Below, in pieces: positions 32,491 through 41,327 of a stretch of DNA of 64,000 bases. The notes beneath the pieces were generated by a model. It made no database searches. It saw only the letters and a program-made list of their open reading frames with translations, and had not been told where the DNA came from. The DNA lies in contig JAJYFL010000003.1 of NCBI GenBank assembly GCA_021790935.1, positions 107,001-171,000 on the forward strand, read 5' to 3'. The DNA is from a bacterium (GTDB lineage: Bacteria > Vulcanimicrobiota > Vulcanimicrobiia > Vulcanimicrobiales > Vulcanimicrobiaceae). Numbering within the stretch: position 1 is the first letter of the stretch; the number at the start of each line of letters is the position of its first letter. The translations under genes were made by a program, and so were the position numbers.

Positions 32491-33262
32491 CACCTTTCCC
32501 CAGTTTGATGAGCTCGGGTACCGTTACGAAACGGTACCCTTCGCGCTTGAGCGTGCCGACGATGATTCTTGTCGCCGCAATATCCTGCGTGCGGTCGCAG
32601 ATGTGGGGATTGAGGTGCTTCGGCCCGCATAGCCGCCCCCGGTTTCCGTCGTGCAACACGATGATCGAGCCGTCGCCGACGTACCGAAGGATGCGTTTGG
32701 CAATAACCGGTGCAGCCGGGTACTCCCAGTCCTTGGCGAGCGGTACCGACCACATCACCACCGTATAGCCCATGCTGTGCACGACGTGTAGCACGAGCCA
32801 ATCGCGCGCGCCGAACGGGGGGCGCATCAAGTGCGTGTGAATGCCTGCGGCCGCATAGATGGCATCGGCAGTGCGTTGCAGCGAACGGCGGATCTCGGCA
32901 CGCGTCATCATGATGAGGTGGTGATGACCCCAGGTGTGATTTCCGATCGCATCGCCGTCCCGAACTTCACGGCGTACCTCCCAGGGGTATGCCGCGACGG
33001 CGCGGCCCACCACGAAAAACGTCGCATGCACGTGCTCGCGTTCAAGCACGTCCAGAATCCGATCGGTGTACGGGGGGTTCGGCCCGTCGTCGTAGGTCAG
33101 GGCCACGACCTTTTGGTTTGGCGGGCCGTGGACGAAGGTGCGCCCCCAGATTTGGCTCGTGGGCTGCTCGAACAGCTCGTAGCCTCCGACGATCGCGAGC
33201 GCCAGGATGACGACCCCGACCACGGTGCGCAAGAGCAGCCGCGGCAGCCGGCGATGGCTCAA
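32459..33262 (-). CDS. Polysaccharide deacetylase (NodB-like, CE4)
   Basis: The 267-residue protein has one N-terminal membrane anchor (LLRTVVGVVILALAIVGGYE) and a NodB domain. Motifs are ALTYDDGP (catalytic base and metal Asp), GNHTWGHHHL (metal His pair), MRPPFGARD and IIVLHDG. It removes N-acetyl groups from chitooligosaccharide- or peptidoglycan-like polymers outside the membrane. Its start overlaps the stop of the upstream secreted-protein gene (ATGA), so the two are coupled. Confidence 0.92.
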   Translation of the reverse strand: MSHRRLPRLLLRTVVGVVILALAIVGGYELFEQPTSQIWGRTFVHGPPNQKVVALTYDDGPNPPYTDRILDVLEREHVHATFFVVGRAVAAYPWEVRREVRDGDAIGNHTWGHHHLIMMTRAEIRRSLQRTADAIYAAAGIHTHLMRPPFGARDWLVLHVVHSMGYTVVMWSVPLAKDWEYPAAPVIAKRILRYVGDGSIIVLHDGNRGRLCGPKHLNPHICDRTQDIAATRIIVGTLKREGYRFVTVPELIKLGKGATHTPAPGGE

Positions 33263-33909
33263 TGGCTCGCCTCAACCAGCGCGCGAGCCTGCTGGACTTT
33301 CCGGCGAAACGACGGCGGACCAAAGCTGCGGAACGCAGTGACGATCTTTTCGTAGCGCGGGTCGGCGAGCGTGGTGCTCTGAAGTTTGAGCAGATTCGGC
33401 ACGGGCTGATTCTTACTCAGCGTGATCTGGTACTGCCGGCCCGCATTTACGGCCCACCAATGCGGGTCCGTGAAGGTCACCGTTCGCGAGCCCGTCTGCT
33501 TCTGGACGACCTGTTTGACGTAGACCGTGTAGTGGACGCTCGTATTGCCGCGGGGCGGCCTGTTCGTAATCTTCCAGATGCCGTCTTGCACGAGCCGGCC
33601 AAAGAAGAACGAAACCGTGTAGACCTTGTCGGGCGGCGCGGTGATGGTGACCACCTTCCCGCTGTAGCCGGTAATCCGGTACTGCGAAGTCGAGATGCCG
33701 TTGACGTCCTGCATCCGCCAGCGCTCTTCGTAGATCGGTGGTTTGTCGTACCGTACCGTCAAGCCGAGATAGATGGCGCTGGGCGCGTTGACGATCCGGG
33801 CGACGCGACCGCTCCGAGCGAGCTCGAACCCATGAAGGTGAAACAGTACCGCGACAACGCCGACGATGATGAAGGCGGCGACGAGAAACGAAAACACGCT
33901 ACGGCGCAT
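33259..33909 (-). CDS. Hypothetical membrane-anchored protein, partner of the deacetylase
   Basis: I do not recognise this 216-residue protein. It has a single N-terminal membrane segment (FSFLVAAFIIVGVVAVLF) and an extracytoplasmic, mostly beta region (YRITGYSGKVVTITAPPDKV, HYTVYVKQVVQKQTGSRTV), with a basic C-terminus. It is translationally coupled to the polysaccharide deacetylase (ATGA overlap) and follows RNase HI by 9 bp. Context suggests a role in the cell envelope. Confidence 0.7.
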   Translation of the reverse strand: MRRSVFSFLVAAFIIVGVVAVLFHLHGFELARSGRVARIVNAPSAIYLGLTVRYDKPPIYEERWRMQDVNGISTSQYRITGYSGKVVTITAPPDKVYTVSFFFGRLVQDGIWKITNRPPRGNTSVHYTVYVKQVVQKQTGSRTVTFTDPHWWAVNAGRQYQITLSKNQPVPNLLKLQSTTLADPRYEKIVTAFRSFGPPSFRRKVQQARALVEASH

Positions 33910-33918
33910 CGAAGCAAC

Positions 33919-34392
33919 TCACTTTCCGGCAGAGCGGGCCTCCTGGTCGAGGACCCGGTTTACGACGGCGTCGGCGTGCTTGTTTTGGTTGCGCGGCACG
34001 TGCCGAACGTCGACGTGTGAGAAAGCCCGCAGCACCGCCTTAACGCGCTGGTAGAGGGGCTGCAGGCTCGGATGCTTCACGCGGTACTCGCCACGCAATT
34101 GTTTGACCACGAGCTCGCTGTCCAGCCGAATCGCCAGGGAGTGCAGCCCCAGATCGCGCGCCGCCTCCAGCCCAGCCAGGAGCCCCGTCCACTCGGCGAC
34201 GTTGTTGGTCGCGATGCCGAGATACCGGCCCACCTCGAGCAGTACGGTGCCATCGGCGGCAAAGAGGACCGCGCCGCCGGCAGCCGGACCGGGATTACCC
34301 CGCGAGCCGCCGTCGGCGTAGAGCGTGGCTTCAGGCGGAGCCCCAGCGGAGGACGATCCCATCGCCGCCGACAGTTCGGCGGCCATGCGCAT
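33919..34392 (-). CDS. Ribonuclease HI-family protein
   Basis: The 157-residue protein has the four acidic residues of RNase HI: Asp in LYADGGSRGNPGPA, Glu in TNNVAEWTGLLAGLE, Asp in AIRLDSELVVKQL and Asp in NKHADAVVNRVLD. This variant resembles the stand-alone RnhA-like proteins of Gram-positive bacteria. It would cut RNA in RNA-DNA hybrids. The N-terminal 20 residues before EATLYADGG are probably extra or a start-site artefact. It follows MsrB directly with no gap. Confidence 0.9.
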   Translation of the reverse strand: MRMAAELSAAMGSSSAGAPPEATLYADGGSRGNPGPAAGGAVLFAADGTVLLEVGRYLGIATNNVAEWTGLLAGLEAARDLGLHSLAIRLDSELVVKQLRGEYRVKHPSLQPLYQRVKAVLRAFSHVDVRHVPRNQNKHADAVVNRVLDQEARSAGK

Positions 34393-34806
34393 TTACCGCT
34401 TCTCGAAGTCGAGCGCTAGCGAGTTGATGCAGTAGCGCGTCCCTTGCGACCCGGGAGCGTCGTCGAAGACGTGGCCCAGATGCGAGTCGCACTTCCGGCA
34501 GCGTACCTCGGTACGAATCATTCCGTGGCTGCGATCTTCCAGCAACCGGACGTTCTGAAGCTGGTAGGGATGCGTGAAGCTCGGCCAGCCGCAGTGGGAT
34601 TCGAACTTGGCCTCCGAGGCGAAGAGCGGCGCTCCGCAGCCCCCACAGCGGTAGGTGCCGGCCTCGGCGTTGTGCAGCAGCGCCCCCGTGTTCGGGGGCT
34701 CGGTCGAAGCCCCTCGCAAGATCCGATAGCGTTCGGGGCCAAGGTCGCGTAGCCATCGCTCTTCGCTCCTGACGATTTCGGGGTTGCCGTCGGGCGTTTT
34801 CATCAC
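34393..34806 (-). CDS. msrB: Peptide-methionine (R)-S-oxide reductase
   Basis: The 137-residue enzyme repairs R-methionine sulfoxide in proteins. It has the zinc-binding pairs CGGC and CRKC, a resolving-side segment FESHCGWPSF (usually SGCGWPSF; here His replaces Gly) and the catalytic cysteine in RYCINSLAL. The start may be the GTG at 34806 or the adjacent ATG at 34803. It heads a leftward group with RNase HI, an envelope protein and the deacetylase. Confidence 0.95.
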   Translation of the reverse strand: MMKTPDGNPEIVRSEERWLRDLGPERYRILRGASTEPPNTGALLHNAEAGTYRCGGCGAPLFASEAKFESHCGWPSFTHPYQLQNVRLLEDRSHGMIRTEVRCRKCDSHLGHVFDDAPGSQGTRYCINSLALDFEKR

Positions 34807-34887
34807 TTTCTTAAGACGCGCCCCAACGGCTCAGGGATGCGTCGCCGTTCCAAGCCTTCCCACAGCCGGGCGTGCGAGCATACGATC

Positions 34888-35256
34888 ATGGAACGGCAGC
34901 ATCGAGCCCTCGAGGCCAAGACGGTTTATATCGAACTGATAGGCGAACTCGAAAGGCGAGCCGTCGACGCGCTAGACACGGCGGTTGCCGAGATCGGCGA
35001 CGCCGCAGTGGTCGTGTCGCTCAAGCGCGCGCACGGAACGCGCTGGAATGCCTTGCTGGCGCTTGCCGATCTGTGCGCGAAGCAGCGCGCCTCAGGCCGC
35101 GTCATCCTGCTCTCTACCTCGCGCACCGTGCGCACGCTTCTACGCGCGATAGATCCGTCGCTCACCTGGCTAAAGGACGGCGAATCCCCAACTTTCTGGC
35201 GGCACGTCATCATCGCTCAAACGAAACGCGCGGCGCAGGCCGCTTCCGCGACCTGA
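34888..35256 (+). CDS. STAS-like protein
   Basis: The 122-residue product from the ATG at 34888 shows an alternating strand-helix pattern (TVYIELIGELERRAVDAL, AVVVSLKRAHGTRWNALLAL, GRVILLSTSRTVRTLL) like STAS/anti-sigma-factor-antagonist domains. The usual phosphorylatable Ser in the DxSG loop is not evident (KRAHGTRW at that position), so it may be a non-phosphorylated relative. An upstream in-frame ATG at 34837 adds 17 basic residues of doubtful value. It diverges from msrB and lies upstream of the ArnT-like gene. Confidence 0.5.
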   Translation: MERQHRALEAKTVYIELIGELERRAVDALDTAVAEIGDAAVVVSLKRAHGTRWNALLALADLCAKQRASGRVILLSTSRTVRTLLRAIDPSLTWLKDGESPTFWRHVIIAQTKRAAQAASAT

Positions 35257-35326
35257 TAGGGCCACGGAGCCGTCCCTTATCGCGGCGCCGCATGAGCTTG
35301 CCAACCTAGGGCGAAGTTACGCGGCC

Positions 35327-36808
35327 GTGCGAAAGGACGGCGATTCCAAGGTTCCCGGCGCGGCGCTGCTAATCGTCGGCCTGGCGACGCTCTTCCGCCT
35401 CGTCGCGGCAGCGCGAATCCCGCTGACCGAAGACGAAGCCTACTACTGGTCGTGGAGCCGGCATCTCGCGTTCGGCTACCTAGATCATCCGCCCGCGATC
35501 GCCTGGGCCATCGCTTCTACGTCGTTTCTCGGCCGCAGTCCGCTTGCCGTTCGGCTCTCATCCATCGTTTTCGAAGCGCTGGCGGCTCTCGCGCTCGGCC
35601 GAACCGCGAGATTACTCGCCGGCAATGCGCGCGCCGAGATCGCTGCAGTCACGATCTTCACGCTGCTGCCCGAGCCGAGATTGCTCATCGGTGAAGCGCT
35701 CCCCGACGGCCCGTTCCTCTTCTCTTGGGCGCTGACGCTTTGGCTCGCGGTTCGCGCGACCAAGTGGCCGGCGCCGCGCACGATGGCGTTGCTGGGGCTG
35801 GCGCTCGGCGGGGCGCTCCTTTCGCGCTATTTCGGCTGGCCGCTGCTCGCAGGCGTCGTCGCCTATTCGCTCGCGCCCGAGCGGCGCAGCCTCTGGAAGC
35901 ACGGCTTTTGGATCGCACCGCTGGTCGCCGCAATCGTATACGCGCCGTTCATCGTGTGGAACGCGACGCACGACTGGATCAATCTCGCGTTCACGCTCGT
36001 CAACCGGCAGATGCCGCATGCGTTTTCGATCGGAAGTATCTTCTATTACTCGACGCTGCGAACGTTCGTGGTTGGATTGGTGCTCTGGGTTGTCGCCTAT
36101 TACACGGTCATTCGCCCGAGATACACGCTCCTCGCCTGGACTGCGCTGCCGTTCGCGTCGCTGCTCCTTCTCCTCGCCTTCTTCGAGACCGTCGAATCCT
36201 ACTGGTTGCTCGGCCCGCTCGCGTCCTTATGCGTCGGAATCGGAATCGCGTACGCGCGCCGGCCGCAGCGCACGCGCCGCTTGTGGGCACTGCTCTGGGC
36301 ACTCCCGGTCGCTTACAGCTTGGCGGCGGTCATCTTTTGGGTGGTCCCCCAAGGCCTGCAAGCATCCATACTGCGCGCATCGCACGAGGGGCTGAAGGGA
36401 CCGCTCTACTCATCGGTCTACGTCTACGAGCCGCTAGCCGCTCAGACGCGGTCGCTCGTCGCACCGCGCGGCGCCGCCGTGCTGACGAACGAGTACGAGA
36501 TCGCCTCCGAACTCGCATTTAACGGCCTATCGCCCCTGATCGTCGGCTCGGCGCCGCAAGTCGCGCAGTGGCGGATGTGGAACGCAAGCCCGATCCCCGC
36601 TCGCGCGCTCGTCCTCACATTCCTACCTATCGCGCGCACGCCCGGATTCGAGCGGCTGCTCGAGCACGCATTCGCACGCGTAAGCCCCGGTCCGACGCTG
36701 CGCTACACCTTTGCCGGCACGAGCGAAGGTACGTTCTATTCGACGTGGTGTTCCCGGCCGGTACGCGACGCCGCCGTAATTCTCTACGGCCGCTTCAACG
36801 ACTTGTAG
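35327..36808 (+). CDS. ArnT/PMT-like membrane glycosyltransferase (GT-C)
   Basis: The 493-residue protein has an N-terminal helix, then the lumenal-loop signature PLTEDEAYYWSWSRH with the catalytic Asp/Glu, LDHPP, and around 11 membrane segments, as in GT39/GT83 enzymes. Such enzymes move sugars from polyprenyl-phosphate donors to lipids or proteins outside the membrane. The start is a GTG. It converges on the ABC permease gene with only 14 bp between the stops. Confidence 0.9.
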   Translation: MRKDGDSKVPGAALLIVGLATLFRLVAAARIPLTEDEAYYWSWSRHLAFGYLDHPPAIAWAIASTSFLGRSPLAVRLSSIVFEALAALALGRTARLLAGNARAEIAAVTIFTLLPEPRLLIGEALPDGPFLFSWALTLWLAVRATKWPAPRTMALLGLALGGALLSRYFGWPLLAGVVAYSLAPERRSLWKHGFWIAPLVAAIVYAPFIVWNATHDWINLAFTLVNRQMPHAFSIGSIFYYSTLRTFVVGLVLWVVAYYTVIRPRYTLLAWTALPFASLLLLLAFFETVESYWLLGPLASLCVGIGIAYARRPQRTRRLWALLWALPVAYSLAAVIFWVVPQGLQASILRASHEGLKGPLYSSVYVYEPLAAQTRSLVAPRGAAVLTNEYEIASELAFNGLSPLIVGSAPQVAQWRMWNASPIPARALVLTFLPIARTPGFERLLEHAFARVSPGPTLRYTFAGTSEGTFYSTWCSRPVRDAAVILYGRFNDL

Positions 36809-36822
36809 GCCAGCGCATCCAT

Positions 36823-37950
36823 TTAGTCGATGCGCTTGCGAAAGCGCAGCACGGCGGTCGCGAAGACGGCGAATCCGAAGAGCATGAGCAGCAGGATCTG
36901 GGGCCAGAGGTAGCCGATGCCGACCCCCTTTACGATGATACCGCGAACGATCGTCAGGAAGTACGTCAGTGGGACCAGATACGAGGACCATTGCAGGACG
37001 CGCGGCATCGCAGCGACCGGAAAGATGAATCCTGAGAGCAGCATGCTCGGCAACAAGAAGAATTGAACGAGTTGGACGGCCTGAATGTAGGTTTTGGCAA
37101 TGGTCGAGATCAGCGTTCCGAGACCGAGCGTTGTGAAGAAAAAGACGAGCACCGTGAAGTAGAGGAGTAGGACGCTCCCCGCAATCGGCACACCGAACCA
37201 GAATACCGCGAGCAGCAGTATGGTCGTCACGTTGATGTACCCGATGGTCATGAGCGGGATCATCTTGCCCACCAAGAGTTCTGAGGACCGGATCGGGCTG
37301 ACGACCAACTGTTCGAGCGTGCCCAGCTCGCGCTCGCGTACGATCGTACTCATGCTCAAGAAGGTCATCGTGAACTGCATGACGAGCGCGAGCACGCCGG
37401 GCACGAGAAACAACTCCTGGCGCAATCCCGGGTTGTACCAGGCGCGAGCGCGAATGTCGACGCCGACTCCGGGAGCCGCAGCCCCGCTCATCTGAAGCTC
37501 TTTGATCTGCATCCGCTGCGTAACATTGGAGCCGATTGCCTGAGCGACCGAGAGAGCGGTGCGCGCCGCGGTCGCATCCGAGGCATCGACCGCAACCATG
37601 ACCTTCGGAATCTTTTTCTGGTGCAGCAGCGTTGCGTAGTCCGGCGGTATTACGATGCCCGCAAGCGCTTGACCGCTGTCGATGCGCCGCACGACGCCGT
37701 CCATGCTCTTGGCGACGTACTTGATCGAAAAGTACTCCGAGTTCGTGAAGGCGTGCAGCAGTTGGCGGCTCTCCGCGGTTTGGGAGAGGTCCCATACGAC
37801 CGTGGGCTGATACCGAACGTCGGTCGAGAGATAGCCGTACAACACGACTTGGATCAGTGGCAGGAGCATCGTCGCGGCGACCGTGCGCCGATCGCGGAAA
37901 AACTGCGTGTATTCTTTTACGGCGATCGTCCAGACCCGGTTCCAGTTCAC
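36823..37950 (-). CDS. ABC-2 type transporter permease (YhhJ/YbhR-like)
   Basis: The 375-residue permease starts with a cytoplasmic stretch and one helix (TMLLPLIQVVLYGYLSTD). A large extracytoplasmic domain (about residues 45-170) and five further helices follow, with the conserved FLSMSTIVRERELGTLEQL and TYFLTIVRGIIVKGVG motifs. It is the last of four coupled genes (MFP, two ATPases, permease) that match the YhiI-RbbA-YhhJ and YbhG-FSR export systems. The substrate is unknown. Its start overlaps the second ATPase stop (ATGA). Confidence 0.93.
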   Translation of the reverse strand: MNWNRVWTIAVKEYTQFFRDRRTVAATMLLPLIQVVLYGYLSTDVRYQPTVVWDLSQTAESRQLLHAFTNSEYFSIKYVAKSMDGVVRRIDSGQALAGIVIPPDYATLLHQKKIPKVMVAVDASDATAARTALSVAQAIGSNVTQRMQIKELQMSGAAAPGVGVDIRARAWYNPGLRQELFLVPGVLALVMQFTMTFLSMSTIVRERELGTLEQLVVSPIRSSELLVGKMIPLMTIGYINVTTILLLAVFWFGVPIAGSVLLLYFTVLVFFFTTLGLGTLISTIAKTYIQAVQLVQFFLLPSMLLSGFIFPVAAMPRVLQWSSYLVPLTYFLTIVRGIIVKGVGIGYLWPQILLLMLFGFAVFATAVLRFRKRID

Positions 37951-38882
37951 GCCGGTCTCCCCGCCTTCACGATGCCCGCGAAGACGTCTTCGAGCGAAGG
38001 CGTGATCGGCGCGATCCGCTGGACTCCAAGACCGCGCGCGTCGATCGTATGCTGCAGTCGCGCGACGTCATCGCTGCGCTCGACCGTGACGTGCAGCGAG
38101 GCTCCGTACATCGACGCGCTGCGCACAAACGGCGCATCCTCGACGGCATCGAGAATCCGCAGGTTCTCCCGCGAGAGAATCTCGACGGTGACGCCCGCGT
38201 TGGGTGCGCGCTTGAGCTGCGCAGGGGCGCCGAGCGCGATGATGCGCCCGCCGTAGATGAAAGCGAGCCGGTCGCAGTGCTCGGCTTCATCCAGGTAGTG
38301 TGTCGTGACCATAACTGTCGTGCCATCCTCTGAAAGTTGCACGATCAGATCCCAAAACTCGCGCCGTGATAGCGGATCGACGCCGGAGGTCGGCTCGTCG
38401 AGAAAAACCATCTGCGGCTCGTGCAGCAGGGTGCATGCCAAAGCGAGACGCTTGCGGTATCCGCCCGGCAAGGATCCTGCGAGCTGCGTGCGGCGCTGCG
38501 CCAGACCGATCCGCTCCGTCCATTCCTCGACCGCCGCGCGCTGCTGCGCGCCGTACATCCCAAAGAGGCCGGCATAGAGACGCATGTGCTCCTCGACCGT
38601 CAGGTCGCTCCACAGGGTCGATCCTTGCGACATGTAGCCGCTCCGCATCTTGACGGCCTCCGGATCGCGTGCGACATCGTATCCGAGGACCTCCGCGCGA
38701 CCGGCGGAGGGCTGCAAGACACCGCAGAGCATGCGGATCGTCGTCGATTTCCCGGCGCCGTTCGGCCCGAGGAATCCCCATATCTCGCCGGCGCGGATCT
38801 CGAACGAGATGCCGTCCACGGCAACGAAATCTCCAAACCTCCGCGTGAGCGACTCGGCGCGCACGGTCGTCGCGCCGATCAC
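37947..38882 (-). CDS. ABC transporter ATP-binding protein (second ATPase)
   Basis: The 311-residue nucleotide-binding protein has Walker A GPNGAGKSTT, an ABC signature variant LPGGYRKRLALAC (LSGGQ replaced by LPGGY), Walker B MVFLDEPTSGVD and the switch His in VTTHYLDEAEHCD. The C-terminal 80 residues are a DUF4162-like accessory domain. Start and stop overlap both neighbours by 4 bp, so it is coupled in the exporter operon. Confidence 0.95.
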   Translation of the reverse strand: MIGATTVRAESLTRRFGDFVAVDGISFEIRAGEIWGFLGPNGAGKSTTIRMLCGVLQPSAGRAEVLGYDVARDPEAVKMRSGYMSQGSTLWSDLTVEEHMRLYAGLFGMYGAQQRAAVEEWTERIGLAQRRTQLAGSLPGGYRKRLALACTLLHEPQMVFLDEPTSGVDPLSRREFWDLIVQLSEDGTTVMVTTHYLDEAEHCDRLAFIYGGRIIALGAPAQLKRAPNAGVTVEILSRENLRILDAVEDAPFVRSASMYGASLHVTVERSDDVARLQHTIDARGLGVQRIAPITPSLEDVFAGIVKAGRPA

Positions 38883-39796
38883 AAGGCCATCTTCGCCACG
38901 AAGGCATCCTCGAGCGACGGCGGGATCTCGCGTAGCGACACCTCGCCGATCCCGGCGCCGAGCAGTCGCGTTCGTATCTGCGGAATCGCCTGCGAGGCCG
39001 ACGCGACCAGGGCATGCAGCGTCTCGCCGAATATCTCGACGCTGCGCACGAGCGGCTCCTCGCGCAACGCGCGTCTCGCGATGCTGCGTTGCGCGCAGAG
39101 GACCTCGACCACGTTGCCCTGGAGGCTTCGCTTCAGTTCATCCGGCGTGCCTTTGCTCAAGAGTGCGCCGTGCGTGATGAATGCGACGCGAACCGCGCGT
39201 TCGGCTTCGTCCATGTACGGTGTGCTCACGAAAATCGTCGTGCCGTTGCGATTGATGTCGTAGAGAATACGCCAGAACTCTCCGCGCGAAACCGGATCGA
39301 CGCCGGCCGTAGGCTCGTCGAGCAGGATCGTCGACGGCCTGTGAATCAGCGTACAGGCCAGCGCGAGCTTCTGCTTCATTCCTCCGGAAAGCTCTTCGGC
39401 AAGCCGGCGACTGAAGGGCGCCAGAGCGAACTCCTCCAGCAGCTCCTTTGCGTGCGTGGCGAACTGCCCTGACGGCACACCGAAAATGTCGCCGTAGAAG
39501 CGCAGGTTTTCTATGACGGTAAGGTCGGGGTAGAGGCTGAAGCGCTGCGGCATGTAGCCGATCGACGCCTGCACCCGCGAAGTCTCCCGCATCACGTCGA
39601 CGCCCTCTACCTGCAGTACACCTCCGTCGAGCGCGAGAGCGCCGCAGATTAGCCTCATCAGCGTGGTCTTGCCGGCGCCGTCGGGGCCAACCAGCGCAAA
39701 GATCTCTCCTTCGAAGACATCGAGCGACAGGCGATCGACGGCGAGCGTCGTGCCGAAGCGCCGCGTGACCTCGGATATCTCAATCGCGGCAGCCAT
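38879..39796 (-). CDS. ABC transporter ATP-binding protein (first ATPase)
   Basis: The 305-residue ATPase has Walker A GPDGAGKTTL, signature LSGGMKQKLALAC, Walker B TILLDEPTAGVD and a His-less switch (VSTPYMDEAER, Pro in place of the usual His). The missing switch His suggests reduced hydrolysis, so this subunit and the second ATPase probably form an asymmetric heterodimer, as in the two halves of RbbA. It directly follows the membrane-fusion protein, sharing one base. Confidence 0.95.
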   Translation of the reverse strand: MAAAIEISEVTRRFGTTLAVDRLSLDVFEGEIFALVGPDGAGKTTLMRLICGALALDGGVLQVEGVDVMRETSRVQASIGYMPQRFSLYPDLTVIENLRFYGDIFGVPSGQFATHAKELLEEFALAPFSRRLAEELSGGMKQKLALACTLIHRPSTILLDEPTAGVDPVSRGEFWRILYDINRNGTTIFVSTPYMDEAERAVRVAFITHGALLSKGTPDELKRSLQGNVVEVLCAQRSIARRALREEPLVRSVEIFGETLHALVASASQAIPQIRTRLLGAGIGEVSLREIPPSLEDAFVAKMAL

Positions 39797-40908
39797 CAGA
39801 CCCGGATGACGGCATCGGCGGGGAGACCCGGCTTGAGCGATTGCGTCGTATCGATGAACTGTATCTTGACACGGAAGACCAAGTACTCGATTCGCTCGGC
39901 CTTCGTCTGTACGTTTTCCGGCGTGAACTCGGCGGTGTTGCTTATCTCGGTCACCGTTCCTCTGAAGATTCGGTTCGGCATACCGTCGAGCGAGACGTCG
40001 GCACGCATGCCCGTCTTGATGCGAGGCAGCTCCGACTCGCTGACGTACACGTAGAGATACGGGTGAACGAGGTCGCCGATCGTCATCACGGCCGAGCCGG
40101 GTTGAACGAGGTCGCCCACCTCGAAGTTGTGCGAGAGAACGACACCGTCGAACGGAGCGCGTAACAAGGTTTCACCGAGATTTCTCTGCGCCAGGCCAAG
40201 CGCCGAGCGCGCCTGTGCGAGTTGGCCTTGTGCCGCCTGCACCTCCGCATACCGCGCCCGAACCTGCTGCATCTGCGCTCGTGCGGACTGCACGGACGCT
40301 TGCGCCTGTGCGCGCTGCGCCCTCACGACGTTGACCGACGATCCCGCAGCGTGCACTTGTTCGTAGGCATTCGTGTATGCCGCGCGCGCCGCATCGAGCA
40401 CTGCGCGCGCCTCGTCGCCGGTCGCTACCAGGCTGCTCGCGCGAGCGTAGTCGATGCGGGCTTTTTCGTAGGTCGCCAGAGCAGCGGTTCGTGCCGCCCT
40501 CGCCGCGGCGACCTGGTTTCGCGCGATACGTTCGCCCGAGAATGCCTGCGCGAGCGTCGTGCGGTAGGTCGCCAACTGGAGCGAGTATAGAGCCCGCGCT
40601 GCGGCGACTCGTGCCTGCGCGGCGGCGACGTTCCCCGCGGCCTGGTCGACGCTCAAACCCAAGTCCCGCCTCCCAAGCACCCCGACGATCTCACCGGCTC
40701 TCACCGGATCGCCGTCATGCACCCGCAGTTGTACGAGCCGCCCCTCGACCCTCGGCGAAACTTCGCTTTCGGTCGCTTCGATGGTGCCGGATGCTCGAAT
40801 GACCGAACTCGTGCGCGGGCGCAACGCTATCATGGCGGCAATGATCAGGGCCAGCAGCAATACACCCGCGATCTGGATCGGGCGAAGCCGCTTCGCATCG
40901 AGACGCAT
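39796..40908 (-). CDS. HlyD-like membrane fusion protein of the exporter
   Basis: The 370-residue protein has a single N-terminal membrane anchor (IQIAGVLLLALIIAAMIAL), a first lipoyl half (RVEGRLVQLRVHDGDPVRAG) and a long Ala/Arg/Gln-rich coiled-coil hairpin (about residues 90-230). The second lipoyl half and beta barrel (LLRAPFDGVVLSHNFEVGDL, MRADVSLDGMPNRIF) follow. It would bridge the ABC pump to the outer envelope; a TolC-like channel is not in the window. AAGGAG lies 13 nt before the ATG. It is the first gene of the operon. Confidence 0.93.
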   Translation of the reverse strand: MRLDAKRLRPIQIAGVLLLALIIAAMIALRPRTSSVIRASGTIEATESEVSPRVEGRLVQLRVHDGDPVRAGEIVGVLGRRDLGLSVDQAAGNVAAAQARVAAARALYSLQLATYRTTLAQAFSGERIARNQVAAARAARTAALATYEKARIDYARASSLVATGDEARAVLDAARAAYTNAYEQVHAAGSSVNVVRAQRAQAQASVQSARAQMQQVRARYAEVQAAQGQLAQARSALGLAQRNLGETLLRAPFDGVVLSHNFEVGDLVQPGSAVMTIGDLVHPYLYVYVSESELPRIKTGMRADVSLDGMPNRIFRGTVTEISNTAEFTPENVQTKAERIEYLVFRVKIQFIDTTQSLKPGLPADAVIRV

Positions 40909-41327
40909 CTGTTGGGGGACTCCTTGTCAAAACTTGAAGACCGCCACCTTTTGAGCACGCTTTCCACAAGCCTTCGCCCGAGCACTTCGTCAAAGGTACG
41001 TATGGCGGCCTCGATCGGCTCGCCGTAGACGGCGCACAGTGCGCTGCCGGCAACGGCGCCAAGCCGCCGAACGGTAACTTGCCCGCGAGCGCTGGGAAAG
41101 GTGAAACCGCCGCGGTGATACCACGAAAAGTCGATCGAGCGGGCGCACGTGCGCGGGGCTTCCGGCGTGGTTAGCCCTTTCTCCGGGAAGAACGGAGGAA
41201 GGTTCTGCCGACGAGCCACAGCAAATGTCCTGCAAGCCGCGGTGAATTTCCTCGCCGATTCTTCATTGCCCGTTATGCTCCTCACGCGCGGGCCCGCGCT
41301 CGCGCACATATGAGGAGGGAACAAGAG
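40909..41327. other. Intergenic region between exporter operon and BON gene
   Basis: About 420 bases hold both divergent control regions. A leftward open frame crosses it (up to 41687), but most of it is antisense to the BON gene and it shows no family signature; the part around 40935-41240 (FDEVLGRRLVESVLKRW) has somewhat protein-like composition and could be a decayed gene. A strong GAGGAGGG ribosome-binding site for the BON gene lies at about 41311-41319. No RNA gene or repeat copy seen. Confidence 0.4.
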
